A stretch of DNA of 64,000 nucleotides from Shewanella jiangmenensis (GCF_018596335.1 NZ_JAHEPS010000005.1:124001-188000), one strand, 5' to 3'. Counted from the stretch's first letter, positions 55,165 through 63,975 are shown. Numbers and translations: made by a program. The notes: generated from the sequence alone by a model not told the origin.

Positions 55165-56841
55165 TCACGCCTTGTTGAGCTCTTCGTTTCTAAGCTCACG
55201 GCGCAATATTTTACCCACGTTGGTTTTCGGTAATTCATCTCTGAATTCTACCAGCTTGGGAACCTTATAGCCCGTTAAATGCTGCTTGCAATGCTTGATC
55301 ACGTCTTCTTCGGTCAAAGTTTTATCTTTGGCGACGACAAAGACTTTCACCAGTTCACCGCTGGCGTCATTGGGCACACCGATGGCCGCCACTTCGAGCA
55401 CCTTGGCATGCATGGCGACCACGTCTTCCACTTCGTTGGGGAATACGTTGAAGCCGGACACCAGGATCATGTCCTTTTTGCGATCAACCAGATAGAAGAA
55501 GCCCTGCTCGTCCATATAACCGACGTCACCGGTGGCAAGCCAGCCCTCGGCGTCAATGACCTTGGCGGTCTCTTCCGGACGCTGCCAATAGCCTTTCATC
55601 ACCTGCGGGCCGCGGGCATAGAGCTCGCCGGTTTCGCCCTGGGGCAACACGCTGCCATCGTCGGCGCGCACCTGAATGTCAGTTGAAGGCGCCGGGAACC
55701 CGATAGATCCGTTGTAGCCATTCAGGTTATAGGGGCAGCAGGTCACCAGCGGTGACGCTTCGGTCAGGCCATAACCCTCAAGCAAACGGGTTTTGGTGAT
55801 AGATTGCCATTTGTCGGCTACAGCGCGCTGCACCGCCATACCGCCGCCAATGGAGAGTTTAAGCCGTGAAAAATCAAGCTGAGAAAACTCGGCGTTATTC
55901 ACCAGCGCGTTAAACAGGGTGTTTACCCCGGTCAGCGCGGTAAAGGGGTATTTGCGCAAATCGGCCACAAATGCCGGAATATCACGGGGATTGGTGATAA
56001 GCAGGTTGTTGGCGCCTTTGTGCAAAAACAGCAGGCAGTTCACCGTGAGCGCAAAAATGTGATACAGCGGCAAGGCGGTAACCACAAACTCTTTGCCATC
56101 GGCAAGCGCCGGTGCATAGGCACCATTGGCCTGCAGCACGTTGGCGGTGACGTTGCCGTGGGTCAGCATAGCGCCCTTGGACACACCTGTGGTGCCGCCG
56201 GTGTATTGCAAAAACGCCAGATCGTCCGAGGTTAGCTCAGGCTTGACATACTGCAGACGGCGGCCCTTTTGCAGCGCACTTCTGAACGAAATCGCGTGGG
56301 GCAAATTGTATTTTGGCACCAGCTTTTTTATGTACTTCACCACGAAGTTCACCAGCGTGCGCTTGGGCGCGCTCAGTAAGTCGCCAAGGCCGGTGATAAT
56401 CACGCTTTCTACCGGCGTATCATCCACCACTTCTTCGAGGGTGCGGGCAAAGTTGGATACCACGACGATAGTCTTGGCACCCGAGTCAATCAGTTGGTGC
56501 TTGAGCTCACGGGGGGTATAGAGGGGGTTAACGTTGACGACCACCAGGCCCGCACGCAGCACACCAAAGAGTGCAATCGGGTACTGCAACAGGTTTGGCA
56601 TCATCAGCGCGACCCGATCGCCCTTTTTCAGGCCAAGATCGTTTTGCAGATAAGCGGCAAAGGCGCGGCTGCGCTCTTCAAGCTTACGGTAGGTCAGCAC
56701 TGCGCCCATGTTAATGAAGGCGCTTTGATCAGCATAATTTCTGACCGCATCTTCAAACATGGCAACCAGGCTTGAGTAGCGACCCGCGTCAATCTCGGCG
56801 GGTACATCGTGTGGCAAATGATTAATCCAAGGCTTGTCCAC
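55165..56841 (-). CDS. fadD: Long-chain fatty acid--CoA ligase
   Basis: FadD activates imported long-chain fatty acids to acyl-CoA at the inner membrane, the entry to beta-oxidation and the signal that releases FadR. The 558-residue protein has the AMP-binding motif [54 protein letters not shown] and [14 protein letters not shown], the FadD-type fatty-acyl signature. It starts with GTG six bases after GGAGA. A 25-bp imperfect palindrome lies 30-54 bases upstream. E. coli has rnd and fadD adjacent as well. Confidence 0.95.
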   Translation of the reverse strand: MDKPWINHLPHDVPAEIDAGRYSSLVAMFEDAVRNYADQSAFINMGAVLTYRKLEERSRAFAAYLQNDLGLKKGDRVALMMPNLLQYPIALFGVLRAGLVVVNVNPLYTPRELKHQLIDSGAKTIVVVSNFARTLEEVVDDTPVESVIITGLGDLLSAPKRTLVNFVVKYIKKLVPKYNLPHAISFRSALQKGRRLQYVKPELTSDDLAFLQYTGGTTGVSKGAMLTHGNVTANVLQANGAYAPALADGKEFVVTALPLYHIFALTVNCLLFLHKGANNLLITNPRDIPAFVADLRKYPFTALTGVNTLFNALVNNAEFSQLDFSRLKLSIGGGMAVQRAVADKWQSITKTRLLEGYGLTEASPLVTCCPYNLNGYNGSIGFPAPSTDIQVRADDGSVLPQGETGELYARGPQVMKGYWQRPEETAKVIDAEGWLATGDVGYMDEQGFFYLVDRKKDMILVSGFNVFPNEVEDVVAMHAKVLEVAAIGVPNDASGELVKVFVVAKDKTLTEEDVIKHCKQHLTGYKVPKLVEFRDELPKTNVGKILRRELRNEELNKA

Positions 56842-56870
56842 AAAAAGTCTCCTGAAACCCCGGGTATCTC

Positions 56871-56895
56871 TGACCGTAATGTCAATTTTCGGTCA
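56871..56895. promoter_or_regulatory. Inverted repeat upstream of fadD
   Basis: TGACCG and CGGTCA are separated by 13 bases, and the symmetry extends weakly inward, giving a 25-bp dyad 30-54 bases upstream of the fadD GTG. The spacing suits a dimeric repressor. It does not match the E. coli FadR consensus closely, so another regulator may act here. Confidence 0.4.
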
Positions 56896-57001
56896 TCATA
56901 CCTTTGTTTTAGCTTGTTATTATTTAGTCCCGCTGAAAATCATACAGGCGTTTAATTTTTGACAATCATCACACAAATATTGGCAAAAGCCCAGCGCCAT
57001 T

Positions 57002-57877
57002 TTACGGCGTGGCAACACGCGCCAAAAATGCCCTAATAGCAGCGGCGGCGTCGCTGGCGTGGGTCATGTGCAGGTGATGACAACCGCGCATCGATACCAC
57101 CTCAAGCTGCCCAAAGAGCGCTTTGGCAGGCTCCGCCGCCTGTTTGAGTTTGTCAAAGCCAGCGTCACCAATCAGCAGCAAACTTGGCAGCGCCAAATCG
57201 CGCACAAAGGCTTCGCCATGGCTTGGCGTAAGGCGAAGCGGTGAATCAAGTTTTAGTCTCGGGTCGGTGCGGGCAGTAACCCCGCCTTCAACCTCGATAA
57301 AGTTGCGCGCAATAATCTGCATTGCCGCGCCTTTTTCAAGCCCGGTCAAACGATGTCGGGCTTCTACGACTGTGTCAAAGTCGCGGTAAATTTTAGGCTC
57401 AGTTGCGGCAAGGGCCAGATGATCGGCAAAACTTTTTACCAGCCGCTCCTTTGCCCGCCCCGGCCGCTCCGTAAGCGGGCCAAGCGCTTCTATCAGCACC
57501 AGCGCATCACAGGCATCCGGATGCGACGCAAGATAGGACGATGCCACTATGCCACCAAGTGAGTGCGCAACTATTGCAAACGGCTTATCGCCCCTCGCGA
57601 TAAGTGTGGTGACCACCCCATGCAAATCATACAGATAATCAATCCAGTGCAGCGGATAACTGCCGTCTCTGCGGTCAGACAGGCCATGCCCCGGCCAGTC
57701 GATGGCAAGCAGCCGATAGTCATCAAGCGCATCCGAAAGCGGCGCAAAACTGTTGGCATTATCGAGCCAGCCATGCAGCGCCAGCAGCAAGGGTTTATCG
57801 TCTTGGCCGCTTATCCAGCCGCCAAGGCGAATATGGGGCAACTGCAGCGTGATCTCCCGGCGCACAGCTTGCGTCAT
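57002..57877 (-). CDS. Alpha/beta-fold hydrolase
   Basis: The 291-residue protein has the alpha/beta-hydrolase landmarks: LALHGWLDNANSF (oxyanion HG), IDWPGHGLSDRR, the nucleophile elbow VAHSLGGIVA, and a late His in GCHHLHMTHA. There is no signal peptide, so it is cytoplasmic. The substrate is unknown; related enzymes are esterases or C-C bond hydrolases. It lies downstream of other minus-strand genes with a 311-base gap before it, and fadD is 160 bases further along, so a lipid-related role is possible but not shown. Confidence 0.88.
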   Translation of the reverse strand: MTQAVRREITLQLPHIRLGGWISGQDDKPLLLALHGWLDNANSFAPLSDALDDYRLLAIDWPGHGLSDRRDGSYPLHWIDYLYDLHGVVTTLIARGDKPFAIVAHSLGGIVASSYLASHPDACDALVLIEALGPLTERPGRAKERLVKSFADHLALAATEPKIYRDFDTVVEARHRLTGLEKGAAMQIIARNFIEVEGGVTARTDPRLKLDSPLRLTPSHGEAFVRDLALPSLLLIGDAGFDKLKQAAEPAKALFGQLEVVSMRGCHHLHMTHASDAAAAIRAFLARVATP

Positions 57878-58188
57878 TGCGTCTGTCCTTTTATTGAAGT
57901 TCCTTGCATTGAAGGTCCCTTACTAACGAGGTACTGGGACGAGTTACAAGGTTAGGCCAATTGGGCTTATTCCCTGTTTAAACGAAGCAAAAACCCGGAA
58001 CGCGAGCAAGAAAAAGCCTGGCAAAGGAAAACCGTTGGCGAGTTAACACCTTATTGAGGGAACGCCAAGGCCCGAAACATTCTCTCACCCACAGTACAAC
58101 GTCCAAAAAACCAAATGCCGGCACAGCAGCCGGCATTATCCCACGCATTCGCTGACTTTTCCTGAAAAAAGTCAGCGACTTTGTATCA
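57878..58188. other. Gap between methyltransferase and hydrolase genes
   Basis: This 311-base stretch has no gene. It contains the methyltransferase terminator (58104-58137), a second perfect 11-bp hairpin at 58150-58177 (CGCTGACTTTT with AAAAGTCAGCG), and, near 57892-57922, a two-copy degenerate repeat around TTGAAG upstream of the hydrolase start. The hydrolase promoter must lie here on the minus strand. Confidence 0.5.
58104..58137 (-). terminator. Methyltransferase gene terminator
   Basis: On the minus strand, AATGCCGGC and GCCGGCATT pair around six bases and are followed by TTGGTTTTTT. It lies about 50 bases past the gene's stop. Confidence 0.85.
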
Positions 58189-59001
58189 TCACTGCTTGGT
58201 TGCTGGTTTTACAAACTTCAGCGTCATACGGTCACTCTCACCGATGGCAAGATACTTGTCTTTGTCGGTATCGCCAAGGCGCAGTGACGGCGGCAAGGTC
58301 CATACGCCTTCGGCATAGTCCTTGGTGTCCTTGGGGTTGGCGTTAATTTCGCTTTTCTTCTCAAGCTTGAAGCCAGCCGCTTCAGCAAGCTTGATAACGG
58401 CACCCTCTTCCATATAGCCAAGCTTCATGTCCATGCCGGGGTTGGCGCGGTGCTCCACCACCCCAAGCACGCCGCCGGGCTTAAGGACATCGAAGGCGGC
58501 ACTGAACATGGCCTCGGCCTGATTGTTCCAGGCCCAGTTGTGTATGTTGCGAAAGGTCAGCACCACATCGGCGGTGCCAGTTTCACCCAGTTTGGTCTTG
58601 GCGGGCGGATCGAAGGTCACAATGGTTGCCTTGCCCACTTTGGCGGCGTTGACACTGAGCCAATCTTCAAAGGCCTTACCAAGCTTGGCACGGTATTGAT
58701 TGCCCTTGGTGTCTTCTTTCGGGCTGGTTTCAAAATTGGCTGCCACGTATTGGCCATTTCTTGCAAGGTACGGCGCCAGAATTTCCGCATACCAACCACT
58801 GCCGGGCCACAGCTCAATAACAGTCATTGAATCTTTCACGCCAAAAAACGCAAGGGTTTCAGCCGGATGGCGATATTTATCCCTTTCATGACTCACGGGC
58901 TGGCGCAGGTCATTGCTAAGCGCCTCCTGCAGCGTCATTGCAGAGGCAACGCCGGTGGTGCCAAGAAATGCCACAACGGCGGCGGCAATCAGCTTTTTCA
59001 T
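58189..59001 (-). CDS. Exported class I methyltransferase-like protein
   Basis: The 270-residue protein combines a clear Sec signal peptide (MKKLIAAAVVAFLGTTGVASA) with a SAM-dependent methyltransferase-like fold. It has motif I ELWPGSGWYAEILAPYL, a following VAANFE, DVVLTFRNIHNW (motif IV region) and LKPGGVLGVVEHR (post-motif region). It resembles the predicted methyltransferase group COG4798. Because SAM is cytoplasmic, an exported methyltransferase is puzzling: it may bind another ligand, use the fold differently, or be retained by the membrane. ATG and a good ribosome site fit the signal peptide start. Confidence 0.85.
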   Translation of the reverse strand: MKKLIAAAVVAFLGTTGVASAMTLQEALSNDLRQPVSHERDKYRHPAETLAFFGVKDSMTVIELWPGSGWYAEILAPYLARNGQYVAANFETSPKEDTKGNQYRAKLGKAFEDWLSVNAAKVGKATIVTFDPPAKTKLGETGTADVVLTFRNIHNWAWNNQAEAMFSAAFDVLKPGGVLGVVEHRANPGMDMKLGYMEEGAVIKLAEAAGFKLEKKSEINANPKDTKDYAEGVWTLPPSLRLGDTDKDKYLAIGESDRMTLKFVKPATKQ

Positions 59002-59136
59002 CCTGTTCTCCTTGTTATTGATGGCAATACAGATTTAAGCAAAAGGCTTAAGTGCCAACGAAGCTAGCAAGCCCAGGGGCAAATGCCAAGCCGGGATCAT
59101 ATTTTGTTGCAATTACACCTAAGGCTAAGGGCAAAG

Positions 59137-59237
59137 TTAAGGCGAGAAGTTAAGAACAAGTGCGAAGTAAAGAATAAGTAAGAAGTTAAGGCCAGTGCGA
59201 GGTTAAGGCCAGCGCGAAGTTAAGAATAAGTGCGAAG
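59137..59237. repeat. 17-18 bp tandem repeat spanning the M50-like stop
   Basis: Five units of 17-18 bp (consensus TTAAGAATAAGTGCGAAG on the plus strand) plus a shorter sixth run from the last codons of the minus-strand M50-like gene into the gap. The gene's TAA stop (59220-59222) lies in the first unit. Some unit boundaries vary by one base. Confidence 0.85.
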
Positions 59238-60029
59238 CGATATGCGCCAGCAGCACCACAGGCAGGCCGATGCTATGGCGAGCCAAAGCCCAATCCACAC
59301 AAAGGCCGGCACCCAGATTAAGCCGGACAGAAGCTCCGCATCCCCTTGTCCATCGAGGCCCCAGAGGTAGGTAGGGCTTTTGATGGCATTTAACAGCACT
59401 ATCATGGCCATAAAACGCAGCAGCGCTGTCAGCCAGGGCGCAGCGGCAAGTTTCAGCGGCAGAAAGAAAAGCCCGCCAAGCACCAGAAGAATGGCAATGG
59501 TGAGCATGTCTCTGGCAAAAAACAGCAGCGCCAGCATCACCAGTACGCCAAGCAAGGCAAAAGACAGCCTGATCCCCTTTGCCGATGAGGCCATCATGTA
59601 CAGCAAAAGCCCCCAAAGCGCCGCGCCGCTGTAACCGGCAAATCCAATCAATACCGGACTGCCGCCTGCGGAATAACACAGGCCGGCGCCATTTGGAAAA
59701 AGCGCAATATGGCTGACCACGCCGCCACTGATGAGGGTGGCAAGCGCATGGGAAAGTTCATGAAAAAAGCTCTCAAGCCATTTGAACGGCACGCCAAGAT
59801 ACGGAATATAAGTGACGACGGCCGCAAGCACGAACGAGATTAAAAACGCCGCGGGGCCATTCGCTGGGCCCTTAGCTGAGCCACTAGCTAAGGCATTAGT
59901 TGAGCCATGAGCAGAACCATTAACTGAACCACGACGTGCTAAAAACGATTGATGGGCTGGGCCTTGGCCATCGTTTGCCCCATGGGTTTTAGCAGTATGC
60001 TGCAGGTCGCGATGTGGCCGCTCAGGCAT
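59220..60029 (-). CDS. M50-like membrane metalloprotease
   Basis: The 269-residue protein has a soluble N-terminal low-complexity tail (about 1-60), then a series of hydrophobic helices with a zinc-protease motif HELSH (residues 90-94) in WLESFFHELSHALATL. A second candidate ligand is in LWGLDGQGDAE. This fits the M50B-type intramembrane or membrane-embedded peptidases; the substrate is unknown. Its ATG overlaps the stop of the upstream low-complexity gene by eight bases, so the two are translationally coupled. The N-terminal tail is encoded by a 12-bp tandem repeat, and its stop lies in an 18-bp repeat. Confidence 0.8.
   Translation of the reverse strand: MPERPHRDLQHTAKTHGANDGQGPAHQSFLARRGSVNGSAHGSTNALASGSAKGPANGPAAFLISFVLAAVVTYIPYLGVPFKWLESFFHELSHALATLISGGVVSHIALFPNGAGLCYSAGGSPVLIGFAGYSGAALWGLLLYMMASSAKGIRLSFALLGVLVMLALLFFARDMLTIAILLVLGGLFFLPLKLAAAPWLTALLRFMAMIVLLNAIKSPTYLWGLDGQGDAELLSGLIWVPAFVWIGLWLAIASACLWCCWRISLRTYS
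59854..59933 (-). repeat. 12-bp in-frame tandem repeat in the M50-like gene
   Basis: Six 12-bp units plus a partial one encode the tetrapeptides GSVN, GSAH, GSTN, ALAS, GSAK and GPAN in the N-terminal tail. Units have diverged but keep both the period and the frame. Confidence 0.85.
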
Positions 60030-60510
60030 AGAGATCCACACCCACCATGGCGCGGATTTCGTCCCGCCGCTGGGCATGTTGATTTAAAAGATATTCACTG
60101 ATGGCGGCACGGCTTTGCGTTGGCTTATCGTAATCAACGCTATTTTTCTCACCTTGCTGCTTTGAAAGATATTCACTGAAAAGTGATGATGCCGAGACGC
60201 CGCGGGCGCTTGGCAGTTTTGCTGCAAGCTCAGTCGAGGAAAGCTGTGGCGAAAGCCCCGAGCTGTACGCCGCAGCACTGATGCCGTTGCTGCTGGCGGA
60301 TGAGCCAGGGCCAGCCGCGGTAAGGGCTGCCTGCGCCTCTGCACTTGCCGAAGCCTGAGCTACTGAAGCCTGCGCTGCAGACCCGTTGGCTAAAGGTTCA
60401 TTCGCTGAGGAAAAAATACCGGGCGCTGGAGAAGACGCAGAAAAAGCAGCCGCTGGAGAAAGGTTTCCCCTCGTCTGCCAAATACTCTGCTGCGCCGGAT
60501 GCAGTTGCAC
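60022..60510 (-). CDS. Low-complexity Ala/Ser-rich protein of unknown function
   Basis: I do not recognise this 162-residue protein. It is soluble by appearance, with no signal peptide or membrane segment. The N-terminal two thirds are Ala/Ser/Gly/Gln-rich with AQAS repeats (about 47-70). The last 50 residues look structured, with paired motifs FSEYLSKQQG and ISEYLLNQHAQRRDEIRAMVGVDLYA; the final MVGVDLYA end looks like a conserved tail. It starts with GTG seven bases after GGAGA. The stop overlaps the start of the M50-like gene. A regulator, adaptor or substrate of the protease is the simplest guess. Confidence 0.7.
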   Translation of the reverse strand: MQLHPAQQSIWQTRGNLSPAAAFSASSPAPGIFSSANEPLANGSAAQASVAQASASAEAQAALTAAGPGSSASSNGISAAAYSSGLSPQLSSTELAAKLPSARGVSASSLFSEYLSKQQGEKNSVDYDKPTQSRAAISEYLLNQHAQRRDEIRAMVGVDLYA

Positions 60511-60569
60511 CTTGGTGTCTCCTCAGTCAGCGATGGTTTTTAAACACACATCGCTTAAATCCTATCCGG

Positions 60570-61334
60570 TCATTCGCGTCCGGGCAATTTTTTCCAGGCA
60601 ACTGTGTCACGCAGATACACAGGCGCAAGCTCGTCCACCGAGGTGTGCAGCCCCTGCGCTATACCTGCGCGGGCAAGGGTGAGCATAGCGCGGGCCGAAG
60701 GAAACTTGACCTTGTCACTTAATCTTAAGCCGCTATGCTCTTGCGCTTGGCCCTGTTCTTTCTGGCCCTGTTCCTTCTGGCCCAGAGCAAGGAGCTCAGG
60801 ATACGCATCAAAACCGGTCCCGCAGGCAAGGCTTACGCCATCAGAGACTGTCACTGCGCCAGGCGCCATCACGGCCTCAACACCCACCAAGGTCGCAATG
60901 CCGTCCTTAAGCTGATATTCACCCACATAAACCTCGGCCATGCGCGCATCAATGGCGCACAGCACCCGTGACTCGCCGCTTTGCTCCATCGCCTCCTGCG
61001 CCATCGCCGCCAGAGTCGAAATGCCAATCACTGGCAGCTCGCGGCCAAGGGCAAGTCCCTGGGTCATGCTGGTACAGATACGAATACCGGTAAAGCTGCC
61101 GGGGCCACGGCCGTAGGCGATAATATCCACATCGGCAAAGGTCAGACTTGCCTGCGCAAGCAACTCATCCACCATGGGCAGCAGTCTCTGGCTGTGCTCA
61201 CGGGGCGCATCCAGCATTTGACTGAAGGTCTTGCCATGGGCAAAGAGCGCTGCGGAGCAAGCTTCGGTGCAGGTATCGAGGGCAAGGATCACCGGCTCTG
61301 GCGGCAATGACGGGGCAGTTTTTGACTCTGACAT
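60570..61334 (-). CDS. tsaB: tRNA threonylcarbamoyladenosine biosynthesis protein TsaB
   Basis: TsaB (YeaZ) is an ASKHA-fold partner of TsaD in making t6A at position 37 of ANN-decoding tRNAs. The 254-residue protein has the N-terminal ILALDTCTEACSAALF strand, DAPREHSQRLLPMVDELL and GRGPGSFTGIRI, all typical. An insertion QKEQGQKEQGQAQ is encoded by a 15-bp tandem repeat at about 60747-60788. The start is uncertain: ATG 61334 and ATG 61346 are both plausible, and neither has a strong ribosome site. It lies next to yoaA, as in E. coli. Confidence 0.92.
   Translation of the reverse strand: MSESKTAPSLPPEPVILALDTCTEACSAALFAHGKTFSQMLDAPREHSQRLLPMVDELLAQASLTFADVDIIAYGRGPGSFTGIRICTSMTQGLALGRELPVIGISTLAAMAQEAMEQSGESRVLCAIDARMAEVYVGEYQLKDGIATLVGVEAVMAPGAVTVSDGVSLACGTGFDAYPELLALGQKEQGQKEQGQAQEHSGLRLSDKVKFPSARAMLTLARAGIAQGLHTSVDELAPVYLRDTVAWKKLPGRE
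60747..60788 (-). repeat. 15-bp in-frame tandem repeat in tsaB
   Basis: Two 15-bp units (TTGGCCCTGTTCTTT, CTGGCCCTGTTCCTT) and a partial third encode the repeated pentapeptide KEQGQ on the minus strand. Confidence 0.75.
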
Positions 61335-61489
61335 GGGACTATGCATTCCACTTACGGGGCAGCTTGGCAAGCCGCCTTCAATCACGAATTGCTGCAAAGT
61401 GTACCCGATAACCGATGCCGCTCAAAACCACATCCTCGTTAGCTGCAGCATATTCCACCACGGGCGGCCAATTTCACCTGTAAGCGCCG

Positions 61490-63445
61490 TCAATCAATGG
61501 CTTCCAGAAACTCGCACGCAGCTTCAAGGCTGCGGGTGCGGCGCATCGGCGGCAAGGATTGTAAAAACGCCTGCCCGTAGGGGCGGTTTACCAGTCGGTT
61601 ATCGCAAATCACCAACACGCCACGGTCGGTTTCATCGCGAATAAGCCGGCCGGCGCCCTGTTTAAGGGCAATCACCGCCTGGGGCAGCGAGATCTGCAAA
61701 AATGGATCGCCGCCACGCGCCTGCACAGCGCTGGCCCGGGCACGGTAGAGACTGTCATCGGGCGAGGCAAAGGGCAGTTTATCTATGATGACGCAGGAGA
61801 GCAGCTTGCCGCGCACGTCCACCCCTTCCCAAAAACTGCCGGTGCCAAGCAGCACAGCCTCGCCAAGCTGACGAAATTTGGATAACAGCTGCTGCTTGCT
61901 GCCCTGCCCCTGTACCAGCAGCGGATAGTGGCAGCGGGAGACCAGCGCGCGGGCAACGGCTTCCATCATTCTGTGACTGGTAAAAAGGATAAAAGTGCGG
62001 CCCTTGGCGGCCCTGATAAGCTTAAGGCACACCTCGGTAAGGCGCTGCACCATGGCTTCCTGATTGGTCACGCTGCCAAGACGGCGCGGCACACACAAAA
62101 GCGACTGATTGGGATAATCAAAGGGGCTGTCGAGCAGCACTTCGCGGCTGCTCTCAATGCCCAATTCCCGGGTAAAAAAGCCAAGACTGCGCTCAACCTG
62201 CAGGGTTGCCGAAGTAAACACCCAGGCGGTATCGGGACCAAACAGCGCGGCGCAGGCTTTGGCGATATCTATGGGTGAAATTCGAAGCAAAAAATGACGC
62301 TCGCCCATATCCATGCCATAGGCCGAGCCCGGATCGTCACAGGCAAAAAACCGGCTGAGTTTCTGGCGGGTTTCGGCAAGTTTTACGGCAATATCGTCAA
62401 GGGTTTCGTCGCGGCCAAGATGGGCAAATACCAAGGCTTCAAGGGCTGCAAGCTCTCGCATAAGCTCACCGGCCGCCACTGCGGCACTTTTAACCTTTAA
62501 CAGCTCACGAAAATCGCTGCTGCCGATGCGGCGCACCTCCTGCTGCCAGTTTTCCAAACTTAACCCCACGCGGGCAGGCAAGAGTTTCAGCCCTTCGGTG
62601 TCGCCAAGCTCGCCCTTGGCAAGGCGGCTTATGTTATCAAGCAGCTTTTGCAGCGACCTTGTTGAGAGCTGGCTGCCAAAATAGCCAATGGCGATATCGG
62701 GCAAAAGATGCGCCTCATCAAATATCACCGCGTCGACATCGGGCAAAAGCTCAGCAAAACCTGTGTCTTTAAGCACCCGATCAGCAAAAAACAAATGGTG
62801 ATTCACCACGATAAGCCGCGCGTTCATCGCCCGCTGCCGCGCTTTACGGGTAAAGCAGGCTTCATAAAAGGCGCAGCGCTGACCGGTGCAACTGTCCTGA
62901 CTGCTGGCGACCATGGCAATGGCGGGAGAGTCTTCGGCAACGCCGGTAAGGTTGCCCAAATCACCATCTTCGGTGAGCGACGCAAACTGGTTAAGCTTAA
63001 GCAGATCATCCAGCAAGCGCTCATCCCGGCTGAAGGCCGCCTCCATCTGGGATTGCATCAACAGCTGACAGAGATAGTTACTGCGACCTTTAAGAATGCT
63101 GACAGGTACATCGAGACGCAGCATCTCCAAAAGGAGTGGCAAGTCTTTGTAAAACAGCTGCTCCTGCAAATTTTTACTGCCGGTGCTCACTATCACCTGC
63201 TTACCGCTTAACAGCGCAGGCACCAGATAGGCAAAGGTTTTACCCACACCGGTACCGGCTTCCAGCACCAGTTTTCCCTTGCTGCTTAGGGTGTCAGCCA
63301 CATGGCCTGCCATTTCCTGCTGCACTGCACGCTGGCGGTAACCGCGCACATAGCGCGATAGCAGTCCGTCTTTGGCAAACACAGTAGCCACCTTGTCGGC
63401 GAGCCTGGACACAGCGCGGTTTGATGACACCAAGGACTCCAGCAT
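61490..63445 (-). CDS. yoaA: ATP-dependent helicase YoaA (DinG/XPD family)
   Basis: YoaA is an iron-sulfur helicase of the XPD/DinG group; in E. coli it works with the HolC clamp-loader subunit in replication repair and azidothymidine tolerance. The 651-residue protein has Walker A LEAGTGVGKTFAYL (Lys69), the Fe-S cysteines between NYLCQLL and the CTGQRC and EACFTRKA segments, the DEAH box VIFDEAHLLPD, and the C-terminal GTGSFWEGVDVRG and QGAGRLIRD motifs. DinG differs by lacking these flanking residues. It lies next to tsaB as in E. coli. Confidence 0.93.
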   Translation of the reverse strand: MLESLVSSNRAVSRLADKVATVFAKDGLLSRYVRGYRQRAVQQEMAGHVADTLSSKGKLVLEAGTGVGKTFAYLVPALLSGKQVIVSTGSKNLQEQLFYKDLPLLLEMLRLDVPVSILKGRSNYLCQLLMQSQMEAAFSRDERLLDDLLKLNQFASLTEDGDLGNLTGVAEDSPAIAMVASSQDSCTGQRCAFYEACFTRKARQRAMNARLIVVNHHLFFADRVLKDTGFAELLPDVDAVIFDEAHLLPDIAIGYFGSQLSTRSLQKLLDNISRLAKGELGDTEGLKLLPARVGLSLENWQQEVRRIGSSDFRELLKVKSAAVAAGELMRELAALEALVFAHLGRDETLDDIAVKLAETRQKLSRFFACDDPGSAYGMDMGERHFLLRISPIDIAKACAALFGPDTAWVFTSATLQVERSLGFFTRELGIESSREVLLDSPFDYPNQSLLCVPRRLGSVTNQEAMVQRLTEVCLKLIRAAKGRTFILFTSHRMMEAVARALVSRCHYPLLVQGQGSKQQLLSKFRQLGEAVLLGTGSFWEGVDVRGKLLSCVIIDKLPFASPDDSLYRARASAVQARGGDPFLQISLPQAVIALKQGAGRLIRDETDRGVLVICDNRLVNRPYGQAFLQSLPPMRRTRSLEAACEFLEAID

Positions 63446-63634
63446 TAAAAATCAGATAATTAGCGGCGGCTTGGCACAAAACACGCCGCCGATAGCGTGG
63501 TTAACCCAAAGTAAAAAAAACAAGGGGCAGATAACCTAACGCAAGCAGCATTATCGCCATCTGGACAAGGTTAACAAGTGCGCCGGCGTCAGCAACTGCC
63601 CTGGTAGCAGCTAAGGCACCAGCCCATGCAACAG

Positions 63635-63654
63635 TTCAGTTCAGGTCAGGTCAG
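63635..63654. repeat. Pentamer tandem repeat
   Basis: Four consecutive 5-bp units (TTCAG, TTCAG, GTCAG, GTCAG) in noncoding DNA. Confidence 0.6.
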
Positions 63655-63746
63655 GCAACTGCCCAGACAGCTACCAATACAGCAACCAAGACAATCACAC
63701 AAACGATTGCCCCCGATTGATAATCGTGATGACAGCGTACAGGCCA

Positions 63747-63762
63747 GCATGAATATTCATGC
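63747..63762. promoter_or_regulatory. Perfect 16-bp palindrome
   Basis: GCATGAATATTCATGC is fully self-complementary and about 300 bases upstream of yoaA, ahead of whatever lies right of the window. It suits a dimeric DNA-binding protein. The half-sites are too close for an ArgR box. Confidence 0.4.
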
Positions 63763-63939
63763 AAATGTGAACTTTTTTAATATTGGCCAAAAACCCGCTT
63801 GCAAAGCACACTGAAAGCCATTAGTGTAAAAAGCGTCCGGTAAAAAGCCGATGACGATTTGAAACAGATAAACCAGTAAAAATATGCCTGAAGCGCTGAT
63901 GCTTCAAAAAATTCAACGCAGTGTGGCAAGTTTAATAAG

Positions 63940-63975
63940 CCTGAGAAAGCACTTGAGATTGTACCTGAGATACGA
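63940..63975. repeat. 12-bp degenerate tandem repeat
   Basis: Three 12-bp units (CCTGAGAAAGCA, CTTGAGATTGTA, CCTGAGATACGA) share the TGAGA core at fixed spacing near the window edge. Confidence 0.55.

Noticed and set aside
63747..63762. ArgR operator
   Set aside because: Half-sites TGAAT and ATTCA overlap instead of being spaced by four A/T bases, and no arginine genes are nearby.
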